Of a DNA stretch of 64,000 nucleotides, positions 1 through 8,855 are shown one piece after another. Both the position numbers and the translations under genes were made by a program. The notes below the pieces were generated by a model, which made no database searches, was not told the DNA's origin, and saw only the letters and a list, made by a program, of their open reading frames with translations. The stretch comes from Vreelandella populi (GTDB taxonomy: Bacteria; Pseudomonadota; Gammaproteobacteria; Pseudomonadales; Halomonadaceae). Each line of letters opens with the position of its first letter. Positions within the stretch are counted from its first letter, which is position 1. The stretch is from NCBI RefSeq assembly GCF_003989825.1, contig NZ_RZHE01000006.1, positions 124,001 through 188,000 on the forward strand, written 5' to 3'.

Positions 1-268
1 CATCTTCTGCTAATGCCAGAACATCGCGCGTGCGCAATGCGCCAATGCCGACAATCACCGGCACATCGCCTGCGCTGTCGACCGCCAGCCGGGCAACGCG
101 AGCCCGCTCCTCTCGGCTGAGATAGGCATAGCTACCGGTTGAGCCCAGCACGCCGATAGAGTCCACCTGCGCCTTGGCCAGGAGTTCTACCAAACCGGAA
201 AACTCGTCCTCACGAATCCCCTGCTCGTTCATGGGCGTCAATGGAAATGCACTCAGGCCGGTAAACAT
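1..268 (-). CDS. DapA/NAL-family aldolase, N-terminal part (cut by window edge)
   Basis: The first 89 codons are visible; the rest lies to the left of the window. The protein begins MFTGLSAFPLTPMNE and continues with GVLGSTGSYAYLSREER and VPVIVGIGALRTRD, the order of conserved blocks seen in the dihydrodipicolinate synthase / N-acetylneuraminate lyase (beta/alpha)8 family. The GSTGSYAYLS block sits where DapA has GTTGE.xxL. The active-site lysine and tyrosine lie outside the window, so the substrate (pyruvate-dependent aldol cleavage or condensation is the family reaction) cannot be assigned. The amino-acid-binding Thr-Thr of true DapA is replaced by Ser-Thr, so I prefer a catabolic or unassigned paralogue over lysine biosynthesis. 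Confidence 0.75.
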   Translation of the reverse strand, partial: MFTGLSAFPLTPMNEQGIREDEFSGLVELLAKAQVDSIGVLGSTGSYAYLSREERARVARLAVDSAGDVPVIVGIGALRTRDVLALAED

Positions 269-416
269 GGGCAGCTATCCTTAAAATGAAGGCGCTTGTT
301 GATAACCGTCATGATAAGTATGCCGATCATCTTCAGACGAAATACGTCTGAAATTACCAGACAATATGACACGAGGATAGCTAGGCGAAAATCGACAGGA
401 GAATGAGTAAAGAAGG

Positions 417-451
417 CCCGGCCCAGCGTTATACATCCCCGCGGGGCCGGG
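417..451 (-). terminator. Hairpin terminator of the SDR gene
   Basis: CCCGGCCC at 417-424 pairs with GGGCCGGG at 444-451, with a small inner CCCCGCGGGG palindrome. On the minus strand it follows the SDR stop codon by about 14 bases and is followed by a weak T-rich run (CTTCTTTAC). Confidence 0.45.
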
Positions 452-464
452 ATACTAGCTAGTT

Positions 465-1514
465 TTAAGGATGACCACTACCACCGGCCGCGCCATACAC
501 ATTGCCCGTGGTAAAGCTGGATTCCTGCGAGGCAAGCAGCACGTAAACGCCCGAAAGCTCTACCGGCTGGCCAGGGCGGCCAAGGGGGGTATCTTCACCG
601 AAGCTCTGCACGGCTTCCTGGGGTTGACCACCACTGGGTTGTAGAGGCGTCCAGAATGGACCGGGAGCGACTGCGTTCACGCGAATACCCTTCTCACCCA
701 ACTGTTTGGCAAGGGCTTTGGTAAACGCGATGATCGCCGCCTTGGTCATGGAGTAATCCAGCAGGATCTTGGGCGGATCATAGGCCACGACCGAGGACGT
801 ATTGATGATGGCCGCACCGGCTTCCAGATGAGGCATGGCCGCCTGGGTAATCCAGTACATGGCGTACAGGTTGGTCTTCATGGTGGCGTCAAAGTCGTCG
901 TGGCTAAGGTCGGTAATCGACGGCTTCCACTGCTGGCGTGCGGCGTTGTTGACCAGGATATCCAGCCCGCCTAGCTGCTGTACGGCCGTTTCCACCAACT
1001 CGCTGCAGAAAGCTTCGTCACGAATATCGCCGGGGATCGCCACGGCGGTACGCCCTTCGGCCTCGATCAGCTCGATCACTTCCCGCGCATCGGACTCTTC
1101 TTCGGGCAGGTAATTGATCGCCACATCCGCACCTTCGCGGGCATAGGCAATGGCGGCTGCCCGGCCGATACCTGAATCACCACCGGTAATCAGGGCCTTT
1201 CGGCCTTCCAAACGGCCACTACCGCGGTAGCTCTCTTCACCGTGGTCAGGTCGCGGGTCCATTTCACTGGCAAGGCCTGGCCAATCCTGCGGCTGTTCAG
1301 AGAACGGCGGTGCGGGATATTGGCTAGTGGGATCTTGTTTCTGTGGCATGGAACCTCCTGTAGAGCTTGCGCCAGCCGCGCCAGTGCTGGCGGCTTGAGA
1401 AGAAGCGGATGATTGAGCGAAAGCGGGTGCGGCAATGGCCGCGACCATGCCGGTCGCTAACCCACCGACGACTTGGCGGCGTGAAGGGTCGAACGAGTTG
1501 ATCGGTTTCACCAT
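465..1514 (-). CDS. SDR-family oxidoreductase with Tat signal peptide
   Basis: A 349-residue short-chain dehydrogenase of the general-stress-protein-39 / YhdF type. It starts with a twin-arginine signal (SRRQVVGGLATG, RR at 12-13, hydrophobic stretch, AFAQ near 34), then a low-complexity Ser/Ala/Gly linker to about residue 60 and a region typical of GSP39 proteins. The Rossmann fold begins with TGGDSGIG at 110-117; NNAA is at 190-193 and the catalytic Tyr255-x3-Lys259 (YSMTK) is intact with Ser241/242. The family reduces or oxidises small alcohols or sugars with NAD(P); the substrate is unknown. Export of an NAD(P)-dependent SDR is unusual. GGAGG lies only 2 bases before the ATG but 5 before the next codon, a GTG, so translation may begin at 1511. 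Confidence 0.85.
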   Translation of the reverse strand: MVKPINSFDPSRRQVVGGLATGMVAAIAAPAFAQSSASSQAASTGAAGASSTGGSMPQKQDPTSQYPAPPFSEQPQDWPGLASEMDPRPDHGEESYRGSGRLEGRKALITGGDSGIGRAAAIAYAREGADVAINYLPEEESDAREVIELIEAEGRTAVAIPGDIRDEAFCSELVETAVQQLGGLDILVNNAARQQWKPSITDLSHDDFDATMKTNLYAMYWITQAAMPHLEAGAAIINTSSVVAYDPPKILLDYSMTKAAIIAFTKALAKQLGEKGIRVNAVAPGPFWTPLQPSGGQPQEAVQSFGEDTPLGRPGQPVELSGVYVLLASQESSFTTGNVYGAAGGSGHP

Positions 1515-1740
1515 AACCTCCGTGTATTGAGCAGTGCTTGGATTTAAACGTTTACTGGCCTAGCGCAGTCTCCAGTACGCAGGTCAGAACATAGGCTCTA
1601 TTGACTTTAGTATTAATTAGCAAGATTACAAACCCGTGCAAAATGAGTAGCCGATGCTCGTAAAGCGCAATTTTGTACAAGCTGCGCCAAGGCGTAGGCG
1701 CTAAACTAGCGCTATGCAATTTAGATAAGGGGGCTTAGCA

Positions 1741-2574
1741 ATGGGGCAATCGGCAAGCCGCTTTCAGTTCACTAAAAGCCAGCATATACCCACACTGAAA
1801 GTGTTACAGGCAGCGATGTTCGATTTTCGTTATGACCCTCACGCGCATGAAGAGTACGCCTTCGGAGTGACGCTTTCGGGCCGCCAGGATTTTTTCAGCG
1901 GCGGGCAATATCACCGAAGCCCGCCGGGCAACGTGATTATCTTTAATCCCGATGACGTTCATGATGGCCAGCCAGGCGGCAATCACACGCTCGATTACGT
2001 CATGCTGTATGTTCATCCCGATCAGGTGAAGGCGCTGTTTGACGACGCCCTGGGCCAGGAAACAGCCGCTAACTTTCGATTCGATACTACGCAGGTGCAA
2101 GACAAGGCGCTACGCGAGCGGATAACAGAGGTTGCCCGGCTTATTACCATGGCAACGGGCAGCCAGATCGACCAGGAAAATGCGCTCTACCAAGTCGTTG
2201 AGCGGATCACCCAACTGGGCGGTGCTTTTCAGCCTGGGCGTACCAGCACCCGGCCCGATACGCTCCTTGGCTTGGCGAAAGAGTATATTCACGCGCACCT
2301 GGATAGCGACTTATCGCTTGAAGCCATCAGCTAGGCGGCGCATCTTTCGAAGTTTCATTTCTTGCGGCTATTTCGCCAACAGCTAGGCATCACGCCCTAC
2401 CAATACGTGATCAATTGCCGGGTTAACGCAGCGTGCAGTGCCCTTGAAAATGGCGCATCGCTTAGCGAGGTGACATTCCGATATGGGTTTACCGACCTCA
2501 GCCATTTTAACCGGCGCTTCAAACGCATATATGGCGTAACGCCCTACCAATATCAGCGCCATCTTATCCGCTGA
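1741..2574 (+). pseudogene. AraC-family regulator interrupted by an in-frame amber codon
   Basis: The reading frame from ATG 1741 (ribosome site AAGGGGG) encodes an N-terminal cupin (HEEYAFGVTLSG, NPDDVHDGQPGG) typical of AraC_ligand-binding regulators and runs to a TAG at 2332-2334. The same frame continues without shift as AAHLSKFHFLRLFRQQLGI and FTDLSHFNRRFKRIYGVTP, the two helix-turn-helix motifs of AraC/XylS proteins. The stop falls just inside the first helix-turn-helix (LSLEAIS*AAHLSK), where relatives often have Gln or Ala; CAG to TAG is one transition. As read, the 197-residue product has no DNA-binding domain. Without the stop it would be 277 residues, normal for the family. The downstream LysE exporter is its probable target. 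A sequencing error is possible. Confidence 0.85.
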
Positions 2575-2588
2575 ACAGAGAGATTTTT

Positions 2589-3197
2589 ATGCTAGCCATT
2601 CTTGCTTACGCCTTAGGCGTAATGTATTCCCCTGGGCCGGTGAATTTTCTAGGCTTGAATGCCGGTATGAACGGACAGACGAGAACGTCGCTGGGTTTTT
2701 GCCTGGGCGTAGGCACGGCGATGCTACTGTTATTTTTACTCTTCGGTTGGGCCGGTGCTGCCTGGATCAATGGCGGGCTGCTGATAGCAGTAAGCGTTGT
2801 CGGCTGTGCTTATATTATTTATCTGGCGGTACACATCGCCAAAGCACGCGTGGAGCTCGATTCGATTTCCCAACCACCGCTGACGCTACGCTATCGCGAT
2901 GGGCTGGTTCTGCAACTGCTTAACCCTAAAGGCATTGTGGCAACCCTGCCCATTGCCACCCTGCAGTTTCCCGCTGCTGGCATTCAAGGGGCTAACTTGG
3001 TGGTTTGGTCGCTGGGATTGGCCCTTCTTGCCGCAGGCGCCCCGGGAAGCTACATCTTGGTAGGCAGCCTGGTGGGTAGCCGAATTAACAACCCCGCCTT
3101 TTTCAAACGCTTTAATCAGCTGATGGCCTTGTTACTGGTAGGTGTTGCGCTTTCTATTGGTTATGAGCATGTTTGGGTAGTTTTGGTGGGCGAATAA
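2589..3197 (+). CDS. LysE/RhtB-family amino-acid exporter
   Basis: A 202-residue inner-membrane protein with about six hydrophobic segments and the N-terminal family signature YSPGPVNFLGLNAGMNGQ (RhtB proteins have PGPN in this place). The family exports amino acids such as lysine, homoserine or threonine by proton antiport; the substrate cannot be read from sequence. It begins 14 bases after the AraC-type regulator frame, the usual partner of such exporters, so the two are probably cotranscribed. The short inverted repeat AAAGAGG/CCTCTTT at 3197-3227 just after the stop could be a weak terminator. Confidence 0.85.
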   Translation: MLAILAYALGVMYSPGPVNFLGLNAGMNGQTRTSLGFCLGVGTAMLLLFLLFGWAGAAWINGGLLIAVSVVGCAYIIYLAVHIAKARVELDSISQPPLTLRYRDGLVLQLLNPKGIVATLPIATLQFPAAGIQGANLVVWSLGLALLAAGAPGSYILVGSLVGSRINNPAFFKRFNQLMALLLVGVALSIGYEHVWVVLVGE

Positions 3198-3387
3198 AAG
3201 AGGTATTCATCCACTTTACGCCTCTTTACCACCCAACATGTAAATGTATCGCCATGAATGACATTGCATGAAAGCCCCTAACAGTGCTTTTTGTACCTGC
3301 AGTTTTCCAAGGGTTGTTCTAGGCTATGAGGTGGAAAAGTCATTTGGCTTTTCAAAGCGAACACCAGGAAAGCACAGGAGTTACGAT

Positions 3388-3699
3388 ATGAACCATGGAT
3401 CGGATGGACAACGAAACAAGAGTGAGGAAGCTCAAAAAGCCAAGCAGGTGATTGATAAAGACACCCCTCGCGACGCTGATACCCCGCAAAAAGCCTCACA
3501 GCATGAAGAGCCGCGCCCTTATCGGCCAGACGCAAACGTTGATAACCAGAAAAGCGAAGAATCCCGTTCAGAGCCTGGCCACAATACCTCTGGCAAGACC
3601 GCGCCATATTCAGGCACTCAGGTGGTCAAGGAAAAGCGCGCTCATAAAGACAATATTGATAAGAAGTCTGATGAAGCCGACCCTCAAGGGAGCGAGTAG
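3388..3699 (+). CDS. Small hydrophilic, probably disordered protein
   Basis: A 103-residue protein dominated by Lys, Glu, Asp, Gln, Ser and Pro with almost no hydrophobic residues, hence likely unstructured. The start is chosen at 3388 because ACAGGAG lies 8 bases upstream; the frame is open further upstream (to 3268) but without a good ribosome site. I do not recognise a family. Composition (repeated KSEE, DAD and KK patches) recalls small stress-related hydrophilic proteins of halophiles, but no function is claimed. A good intrinsic terminator follows at 3751-3778. Confidence 0.55.
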   Translation: MNHGSDGQRNKSEEAQKAKQVIDKDTPRDADTPQKASQHEEPRPYRPDANVDNQKSEESRSEPGHNTSGKTAPYSGTQVVKEKRAHKDNIDKKSDEADPQGSE

Positions 3700-3750
3700 C
3701 TTACGCCCGCAACCCCTCACGCTTTTCTTTACACAGCATAGGGCCAATTA

Positions 3751-3778
3751 AAGGCCGCCTTTATAGGCGGTCTTTTTA
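3751..3778 (+). terminator. Intrinsic terminator
   Basis: AAGGCCGCC, a 6-base loop TTTATA, then GGCGGTCTT followed by TTT: a 9-bp stem (one G-U) and T-run. It ends the small hydrophilic gene and also abuts the end of the small minus-strand gene. Confidence 0.8.
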
Positions 3779-3943
3779 ATTCTCTTTTATGCATTTAAAG
3801 ATGGTGCCGACATTAGGAGCCGAGCCCGGGCCGCCTATGCCTGAGTACGTACCTTGGTAGAAAACGTCTTGCTTTGTACTAGTTACCCTTTCTTGCGTAC
3901 AATTGCCCGCCAACGAACTCCCCCGCTTTTGATACATCGCCAT
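3776..3943 (-). CDS. Small protein of unknown function (55 aa)
   Basis: The 55-residue frame MAMYQKRGSSLAGNCTQERV... ends in GTIFKCIKEN and has two Cys (14 and 51) and a Gly/Ser/Pro-rich centre (YSGIGGPGSAPNVG). Start at 3943 is chosen for the strong AAAGGTGG 6-8 bases upstream; the frame is open to 4003. No signal peptide or membrane segment. I do not recognise it. The ribosome site and the terminator directly downstream argue for a real gene, its size argues for caution. Confidence 0.45.
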   Translation of the reverse strand: MAMYQKRGSSLAGNCTQERVTSTKQDVFYQGTYSGIGGPGSAPNVGTIFKCIKEN

Positions 3944-4066
3944 GGTGTACCACCTTTTTAGATAAATGCGTGGTTCTGTGCTTAAGGTACGAATCGGGTA
4001 CACCCAGTATGGTTATATGCAGTATTAAAAGACATTAAATATGTATATTTACACAGCGTCATTAAG

Positions 4067-5131
4067 ATGCAAGTGATTGATATAAATACGTTAACCCCAG
4101 CAGATGCGGCACGCCGTTTTTCTGTGGCACCCATGATGGATTGGACAACCCGGGACTACCGGGCGTTTGCGCGCACGTTAACCAAACGGGCGCTGCTGTA
4201 TACCGAGATGGTTACCACGGGCGCCATCTTACACGGCTCGCCGCGTGAGCGGTTTTTAGGTTACAGCGACGTGGAGCATCCGATTGCCCTGCAGCTTGGC
4301 GGTAGCGATGCTGGAGAGCTTGCCGAGTGCGCAGCGATTGCTGAGGCGTGGGGTTACGATGAGGTCAACCTGAACGTGGGCTGCCCAAGCGACCGGGTGC
4401 AGAACAACATGATTGGCGCCTGCCTGATGGGTTACCCGGAAAAAGTCGCCGCAGCCGTGCGCGCCATGCAGGCCACGGTATCGATTCCGGTGACGGTGAA
4501 GTGTCGTATCGGGATTGATGATCAGGATGAAGACGCCGACCTGGCGCGCTTTATCGATATAGTGGCGGACGCCGGTTGTGGCACCTTTACCGTGCATGCG
4601 CGCAAGGCGTGGCTGAAAGGTTTATCGCCCAAAGAGAACCGCGACGTGCCGCCACTCAACTACCCGCGCGTGCACCGCTTAAAGCAGGATCGCCCTGAGC
4701 TGCATATCGGCATCAATGGCGGGATTAAAACGCTCGAAGAGTGCCAAGCTCAGCTTGAGCATGTGGATAGCGTGATGATTGGCCGAGAAGCGTACCAAAA
4801 CCCCTGGCTACTGGCTGAGGTCGATGCGCTACTTTATGGCGTTCCCGGCCCGGCGGCTAGCCGTGTTGAGGCGGCCCGGGCGTTTCGCCCGTATATTCAG
4901 CAGCGATTGGATGAAGGCGCGAAGCTTAACCATATTACACGCCACCTGTTGGGGCTTTTTCAGGGCTGCCCGGGTGGCCGGCGTTTTCGGCGTCTTCTGT
5001 CAGAACATGCCCATAAGGAAGGCGCCGGGCTGCGCCTGTTTGATGATGCCATCGGGCTGGTTAGCGAACCCTCGCCCGAGCCCCGTGTGCAAGAGCATGC
5101 GCAACAACAAGAACAGCCCGCCACGTTTTAA
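4067..5131 (+). CDS. dusA: tRNA-dihydrouridine synthase DusA
   Basis: A 354-residue FMN- and NADPH-dependent enzyme that reduces uridine to dihydrouridine at positions 20/20a of the tRNA D-loop. The TIM barrel (about 15-250) opens with SVAPMMDWT, contains NLNVGCPSDRVQNN at 101-114 and the catalytic Cys119 in GACLMG, and VKCRIGIDD, then a helical tRNA-binding domain to about 335. ERFLGYSDVEHP and GRFxxACLMG-like spacing fit DusA rather than DusB or DusC. The last 15 residues are Gln/Glu-rich and probably disordered. It stands alone, divergent from the small minus-strand gene and convergent with katA. Confidence 0.95.
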   Translation: MQVIDINTLTPADAARRFSVAPMMDWTTRDYRAFARTLTKRALLYTEMVTTGAILHGSPRERFLGYSDVEHPIALQLGGSDAGELAECAAIAEAWGYDEVNLNVGCPSDRVQNNMIGACLMGYPEKVAAAVRAMQATVSIPVTVKCRIGIDDQDEDADLARFIDIVADAGCGTFTVHARKAWLKGLSPKENRDVPPLNYPRVHRLKQDRPELHIGINGGIKTLEECQAQLEHVDSVMIGREAYQNPWLLAEVDALLYGVPGPAASRVEAARAFRPYIQQRLDEGAKLNHITRHLLGLFQGCPGGRRFRRLLSEHAHKEGAGLRLFDDAIGLVSEPSPEPRVQEHAQQQEQPATF

Positions 5132-5142
5132 CGTAGCGGGCT
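5115..5142. terminator. Hairpin between dusA and katA
   Basis: AGCCCGC at 5115-5121 and GCGGGCT at 5136-5142 enclose a second pairing ACGT/ACGT. The stem overlaps the dusA stop codon. No T-run follows on either strand, so its role as a terminator between the convergent genes is only probable. Confidence 0.4.
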
Positions 5143-5177
5143 GCGGTGTGCGGTGATTAACCTGTTTTAATCAGGGC

Positions 5178-6632
5178 TTAGTTGCCGCGCACGCCTTTCT
5201 CAATACGCTCACCGACTTCCTGATCGATATTGCGCCAGTACTCAAAGGCGCGCTCCAGCACGGGCTCAGTAACGCCATTCGACAGGTGGCCCACCACGTT
5301 AGATACCAAACGATCACGCGCGGCGTCATCCATTACCTCACGCACCAACGTGTGAGGCTGGCTCCAGTCGTCATCGTCCTTACGCAAGGTATAAGCGGTA
5401 CGCACAAACTCACCGCTGGTCGCCCATACGGCATCTTCCGGGAAACGCTCTCCATCGGCTTTGGGGCCGCCTTTGCTGTTCGGAGCATACACTGGGTCAG
5501 TTGAGTGATGAATTCGCATCGCCCCGCCCTGGGTATAGCTATTAACCGGGCATTTAGGCGTATTGACCGGGATATGCTTGTAGTTCACTCCCAGGCGAGC
5601 CCGATGGGCATCGGCGTAGGAGATCGAACGCGCCAGCAGCATCTTGTCGGGTGAAAGCCCCGTCCCGGGCACCATATTGTTGGGCTCAAAAGCCGCCTGA
5701 TTGATTTGGCTATGGAAGTCGGTGGGGTTTTCATTAAGGGTCAGCTTACCCACTTCCATCAACGGGTAGTCATCGTGGGGCCACACCTTAGTGAGGTCAA
5801 AAGGATTGTAGCGATACATCTTGGCGTCTTCGAAAGGCATGATCTGCATATGCAGCGTCCAGGTGGGATACTCACCGCGCTTGATGGCTTCAAACAGGTC
5901 ACGGCGGTGATAGTCCGCATCGTTACCAGCCATCTGCTCGGCCTGCTCCTGGGTCATGCACTTGATGCCTTGGTCGGTCTTGAAGTGGTACTTCACCCAG
6001 AACCGTTCACCTTCGTCATTTACCCACATATAGGTGTGGCTGGAGTAGCCGTTCATATGCCGCCACGTAGCGGGTACGCCGCGGTCGCCCATCAGCCAGG
6101 CCACCTGGTGAGCGGACTCAGGTACTAACGTCCAGAAATCCCACTGCATATCGTGATCACGCAGGCCGTTATCGGCGCGGCGCTTTTGCGAGTGGATAAA
6201 GTGCTGGAACTTCATGGGGTCGCGAACGAAGAACACGGGGGTATTGTTACCCACCATGTCGAAGTTGCCCTCTTCGGTATAAAACTTCACCGCAAAACCC
6301 CGAGGGTCACGCCAGGTATCCGGGCTGCCACTTTCACCCGCCACGGTTGAAAAGCGGATCAACACATCGGTTTTGGTGCCCTTTTTTAAAAATTTGGCCT
6401 TGGTGTACTTGCTAACATCATGAGTGACTTCAAAGTGGCCGAAGGCGCCGCTACCTTTGGCATGAGGCTGACGGTCGGGGATCATCTCCCGGTTGAAGGC
6501 CGCCATTTGCTCCATTAAGAAATGATCGTGTAGCACAATGGGGCCATCTGGCCCTACCGAAAGCGAGTGCTCATCACTTGAAACCGGAATACCTGCACCC
6601 GTGGTCGTATGTTTTGAATTACCGCTCGTCAT
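5178..6632 (-). CDS. katA: Monofunctional haem catalase
   Basis: A 484-residue small-subunit (clade 3) catalase that dismutates hydrogen peroxide in the cytoplasm. Visible family features: [19 protein letters not shown], catalytic His57 in [25 protein letters not shown] block (here [14 protein letters not shown]), distal Asn in [11 protein letters not shown], and the proximal haem Tyr in [15 protein letters not shown]. Length is normal for KatA/KatB. It is monocistronic, with nearly 200 bases of upstream non-coding DNA. An OxyR site would be expected there, but I cannot assign one with confidence. Confidence 0.95.
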   Translation of the reverse strand: MTSGNSKHTTTGAGIPVSSDEHSLSVGPDGPIVLHDHFLMEQMAAFNREMIPDRQPHAKGSGAFGHFEVTHDVSKYTKAKFLKKGTKTDVLIRFSTVAGESGSPDTWRDPRGFAVKFYTEEGNFDMVGNNTPVFFVRDPMKFQHFIHSQKRRADNGLRDHDMQWDFWTLVPESAHQVAWLMGDRGVPATWRHMNGYSSHTYMWVNDEGERFWVKYHFKTDQGIKCMTQEQAEQMAGNDADYHRRDLFEAIKRGEYPTWTLHMQIMPFEDAKMYRYNPFDLTKVWPHDDYPLMEVGKLTLNENPTDFHSQINQAAFEPNNMVPGTGLSPDKMLLARSISYADAHRARLGVNYKHIPVNTPKCPVNSYTQGGAMRIHHSTDPVYAPNSKGGPKADGERFPEDAVWATSGEFVRTAYTLRKDDDDWSQPHTLVREVMDDAARDRLVSNVVGHLSNGVTEPVLERAFEYWRNIDQEVGERIEKGVRGN

Positions 6633-6827
6633 TCCCTTTCCTCCATGTCACGGCCGGCACGGCGCCTGAACGCCGTGTTTATAAAATCTACGTATTGAGC
6701 AGTCGTTGTTATTTTTAATTTAAGCTAATAAGACTCCCTCACAGGTATAGTAAAGGGCGTGACATTACGCCATTTATCTAACTGAATTGCTTATTTATTG
6801 TGCCGATAGGCTTTTCGCATAACGTGA

Positions 6828-7859
6828 TTAATACAGCGCGTCGGGAGGTGGTGTCAGGCTTGAATGAAAACTTTCCATGGCGGTTTCCGCCTCTTCAATC
6901 TCATCAAAGCGGGCGATGTGATAAAGCGCCTCGCCTTCATTGGCAAGCGGTAGCCGACTCATGCCAATCACAATACCATCGGCCATGGAGATGACTTCCT
7001 CCTCCTGATTACCAAACGGGTCAGCGACTTTACCCAGCACTTCCCCTTTGGCTACACGAGCACCCAGCCTGGTCCGAGGCCTTAAAATGCCGTCGATGGG
7101 GGCTCGCGCCCAGCTAGATCCATTGGCGAGCTCAGCGGGCGCGGGTGAACGGCGGCGCTGCTCGCCGGTGAGCATATTCAAGCGGCGCATTACGCGTAAT
7201 ACCCCACGCACGCCAGGCGCAATGGCCCATTCATCAAACCGAAGCGCCTCGCCTGCCTCATAAGTCAGCACAGGAATGCCACGATTTTGCGCATAGTGGC
7301 GCAGGCTGCCCTCGCGCAGCTCGGCATTGAGTATGACAGGCGCGCCGAAGGCATCCGCCATACGCTCAGTTTCACTGCCCGGGCTTAGCTGCGCGCGAAT
7401 TTGTGGCAAGTTAGTGCGGTGGATCGCCCCGGTGTGAAGGTCGATGATATGCGTGGCCTGATCCACAATCTCCTCACGGAACAGCGCGGCTATTCGCCCG
7501 CCCAGAGAGCCATTTTCACTGCCCGGAAAACAGCGGTTGAGATCACGCCGGTCAGGCAGATAGCGAGTTTGCTGCAAAAAACCGAACACGTTAACCACGG
7601 GGACGGCAATCAAAGTACCGCGCAAACTGTTAATCGCTTTTGAGCGTAGCAAGCGGCGGACAATTTCAACGCTATTGATTTCATCCCCATGAATTCCGCC
7701 ACATACCAATATAACGGGCCCCTCTTTGCGCCCGTGGACGACTTCAACCGTAATATGTAGTGGCGTATGAGTATAGAGACGCGCTACCGGCACATCGATT
7801 TGAGAACGTTGCCCAGGCTGTATAGTGTGCCCAGCAAGTTGAAAAGGTGCTCGCGCCAT
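6828..7859 (-). CDS. Succinylglutamate desuccinylase/aspartoacylase-family zinc hydrolase
   Basis: A 343-residue M14-fold metallo-amidohydrolase. Zinc ligands are visible as His57 and Glu60 in GGIHGDEIN and His142 in IIDLHTG; DLNRCFPG at 106-113 is the family substrate-carboxylate block. The family removes acyl or amino-acid groups from N-acylated amino acids or related compounds; the exact substrate is not inferable. The C-terminal 90 residues form the beta domain with GILRPRTRLGARVAKGEVLG, a biotinyl-like hammerhead seen in these proteins. Start at 7859 has AAAGGAT 9 bases upstream; an ATG 36 bases further up (7895) is less likely. It is divergent from the TetR gene, sharing an intergenic region with a repressor operator. 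Confidence 0.85.
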   Translation of the reverse strand: MARAPFQLAGHTIQPGQRSQIDVPVARLYTHTPLHITVEVVHGRKEGPVILVCGGIHGDEINSVEIVRRLLRSKAINSLRGTLIAVPVVNVFGFLQQTRYLPDRRDLNRCFPGSENGSLGGRIAALFREEIVDQATHIIDLHTGAIHRTNLPQIRAQLSPGSETERMADAFGAPVILNAELREGSLRHYAQNRGIPVLTYEAGEALRFDEWAIAPGVRGVLRVMRRLNMLTGEQRRRSPAPAELANGSSWARAPIDGILRPRTRLGARVAKGEVLGKVADPFGNQEEEVISMADGIVIGMSRLPLANEGEALYHIARFDEIEEAETAMESFHSSLTPPPDALY

Positions 7860-8003
7860 CTTGAGTATCCTTTTTTCAGCGTGATTAACCATCATACGTA
7901 TGGCTTTGTTTAGCTCATGACTATCAGCCTATCGCACGTATTGAATCTATGTGCTTGAGGTATGCAGGTTTGATAACACAAGCTATGGGTTTAATCATCT
8001 ATC

Positions 8004-8021
8004 CATACAGTTTTGAATGTA
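8004..8021. promoter_or_regulatory. Probable AcrR/TtgR-type operator upstream of the TetR gene
   Basis: CATACAGTTTTGAATGTA at 8004-8021 closely resembles the core of the Escherichia coli acrAB operator as I remember it (CATACATTTGTGAATGTA). A TAAAAT -10-like hexamer lies at 8041-8046. This would let the TetR protein repress itself. A related sequence lies in the tolC promoter at 15824-15839. Confidence 0.55.
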
Positions 8022-8082
8022 AAAACCATGCAGTTTCGGATAAAATATAGACATCCCATGTTCTTACTGAGGTTGCGTTTCC

Positions 8083-8694
8083 ATGGCAAGAAAGACCAAA
8101 GCGGAAGCGGCTGCTACTCGTGAAGCGCTGTTAGATGCTGCCGAGGAGGTATTTTTTGCAAAGGGTGTCGCACGTACGTCTCTTGAGCAGGTTGCACGCC
8201 ATGCGGGATTGACCCGTGGCGCGGTCTACTGGCATTTTAAAAACAAGGGCGACCTGTTTATGGCGCTGGTGGAACGCGTACGCATGCCATTCCAGTCGCT
8301 GATGGAAGCCGTCAGTAAAGCCGATGAAAAGATTTCCCCGATGGAAGCGATTCGGCTTGCCTGTCATGCTGGTCTGGCACGTCTTGAGCAACCTTCTCAC
8401 CAGCGTATCCTGTCGATTTTGCTGCATCGCTGCGAATTTTTTAGCGACATCAATCCACTCGCCATGCAGGATGAAATCGGTGAAGAGTGTTTCTCCGAAA
8501 TGCTGGCCGTGTTCAAGGAAGCTGAACATCAGCAGCTGCTGCGTGAAGAATTAACCCCTGAAGTCGCGACCCGCATGATGCAGTCGGTGCTTGGCGGTCT
8601 TTTTCACGATTGGTTGCGCACACCTGATGCATTCTCCATTCGCCAGCGCGGCGGCGAGCTGATCGATACGCTGATACGTATCATGCACCGCTAA
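8083..8694 (+). CDS. TetR-family repressor, AcrR/TtgR type
   Basis: A 203-residue regulator with an N-terminal helix-turn-helix at about 32-53 (TSLEQVARHAGLTRGAVYWHF), the recognition helix sequence of the AcrR/TtgR/MexR-like TetR group that controls RND multidrug pumps. The C-terminal domain (about 65-203), which binds drugs, matches TetR_C_2 style (PMEAIRLACHAGL, LGGLFHDWLRTPDAF). The RND operon on the opposite strand at 9.7-15.8 kb is the obvious target: operator-like sequences lie both upstream of this gene and upstream of tolC. It is preceded by MARKTKAEA, the typical AcrR N-terminus. Confidence 0.9.
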   Translation: MARKTKAEAAATREALLDAAEEVFFAKGVARTSLEQVARHAGLTRGAVYWHFKNKGDLFMALVERVRMPFQSLMEAVSKADEKISPMEAIRLACHAGLARLEQPSHQRILSILLHRCEFFSDINPLAMQDEIGEECFSEMLAVFKEAEHQQLLREELTPEVATRMMQSVLGGLFHDWLRTPDAFSIRQRGGELIDTLIRIMHR

Positions 8695-8855
8695 TGGCTA
8701 GTATTCGCGGCGATTAGAATGAGCGCTCGCTTTAGGTATTCTTTATGGGCGCTTTGCTTTAATACACGTGCGCAAACTGGCAGCCAATACCGATCCCAAT
8801 TTTAACGCACGCGATTCAATGCTATAGATTCAAGCGCCCAATAATTACCTATTGT

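Noticed and set aside
3268..3387. Upstream extension of the small hydrophilic protein to 3268
   Set aside because: Its ATG has no ribosome site, whereas ATG 3388 has a good one; the extra 40 residues look unlike the rest.
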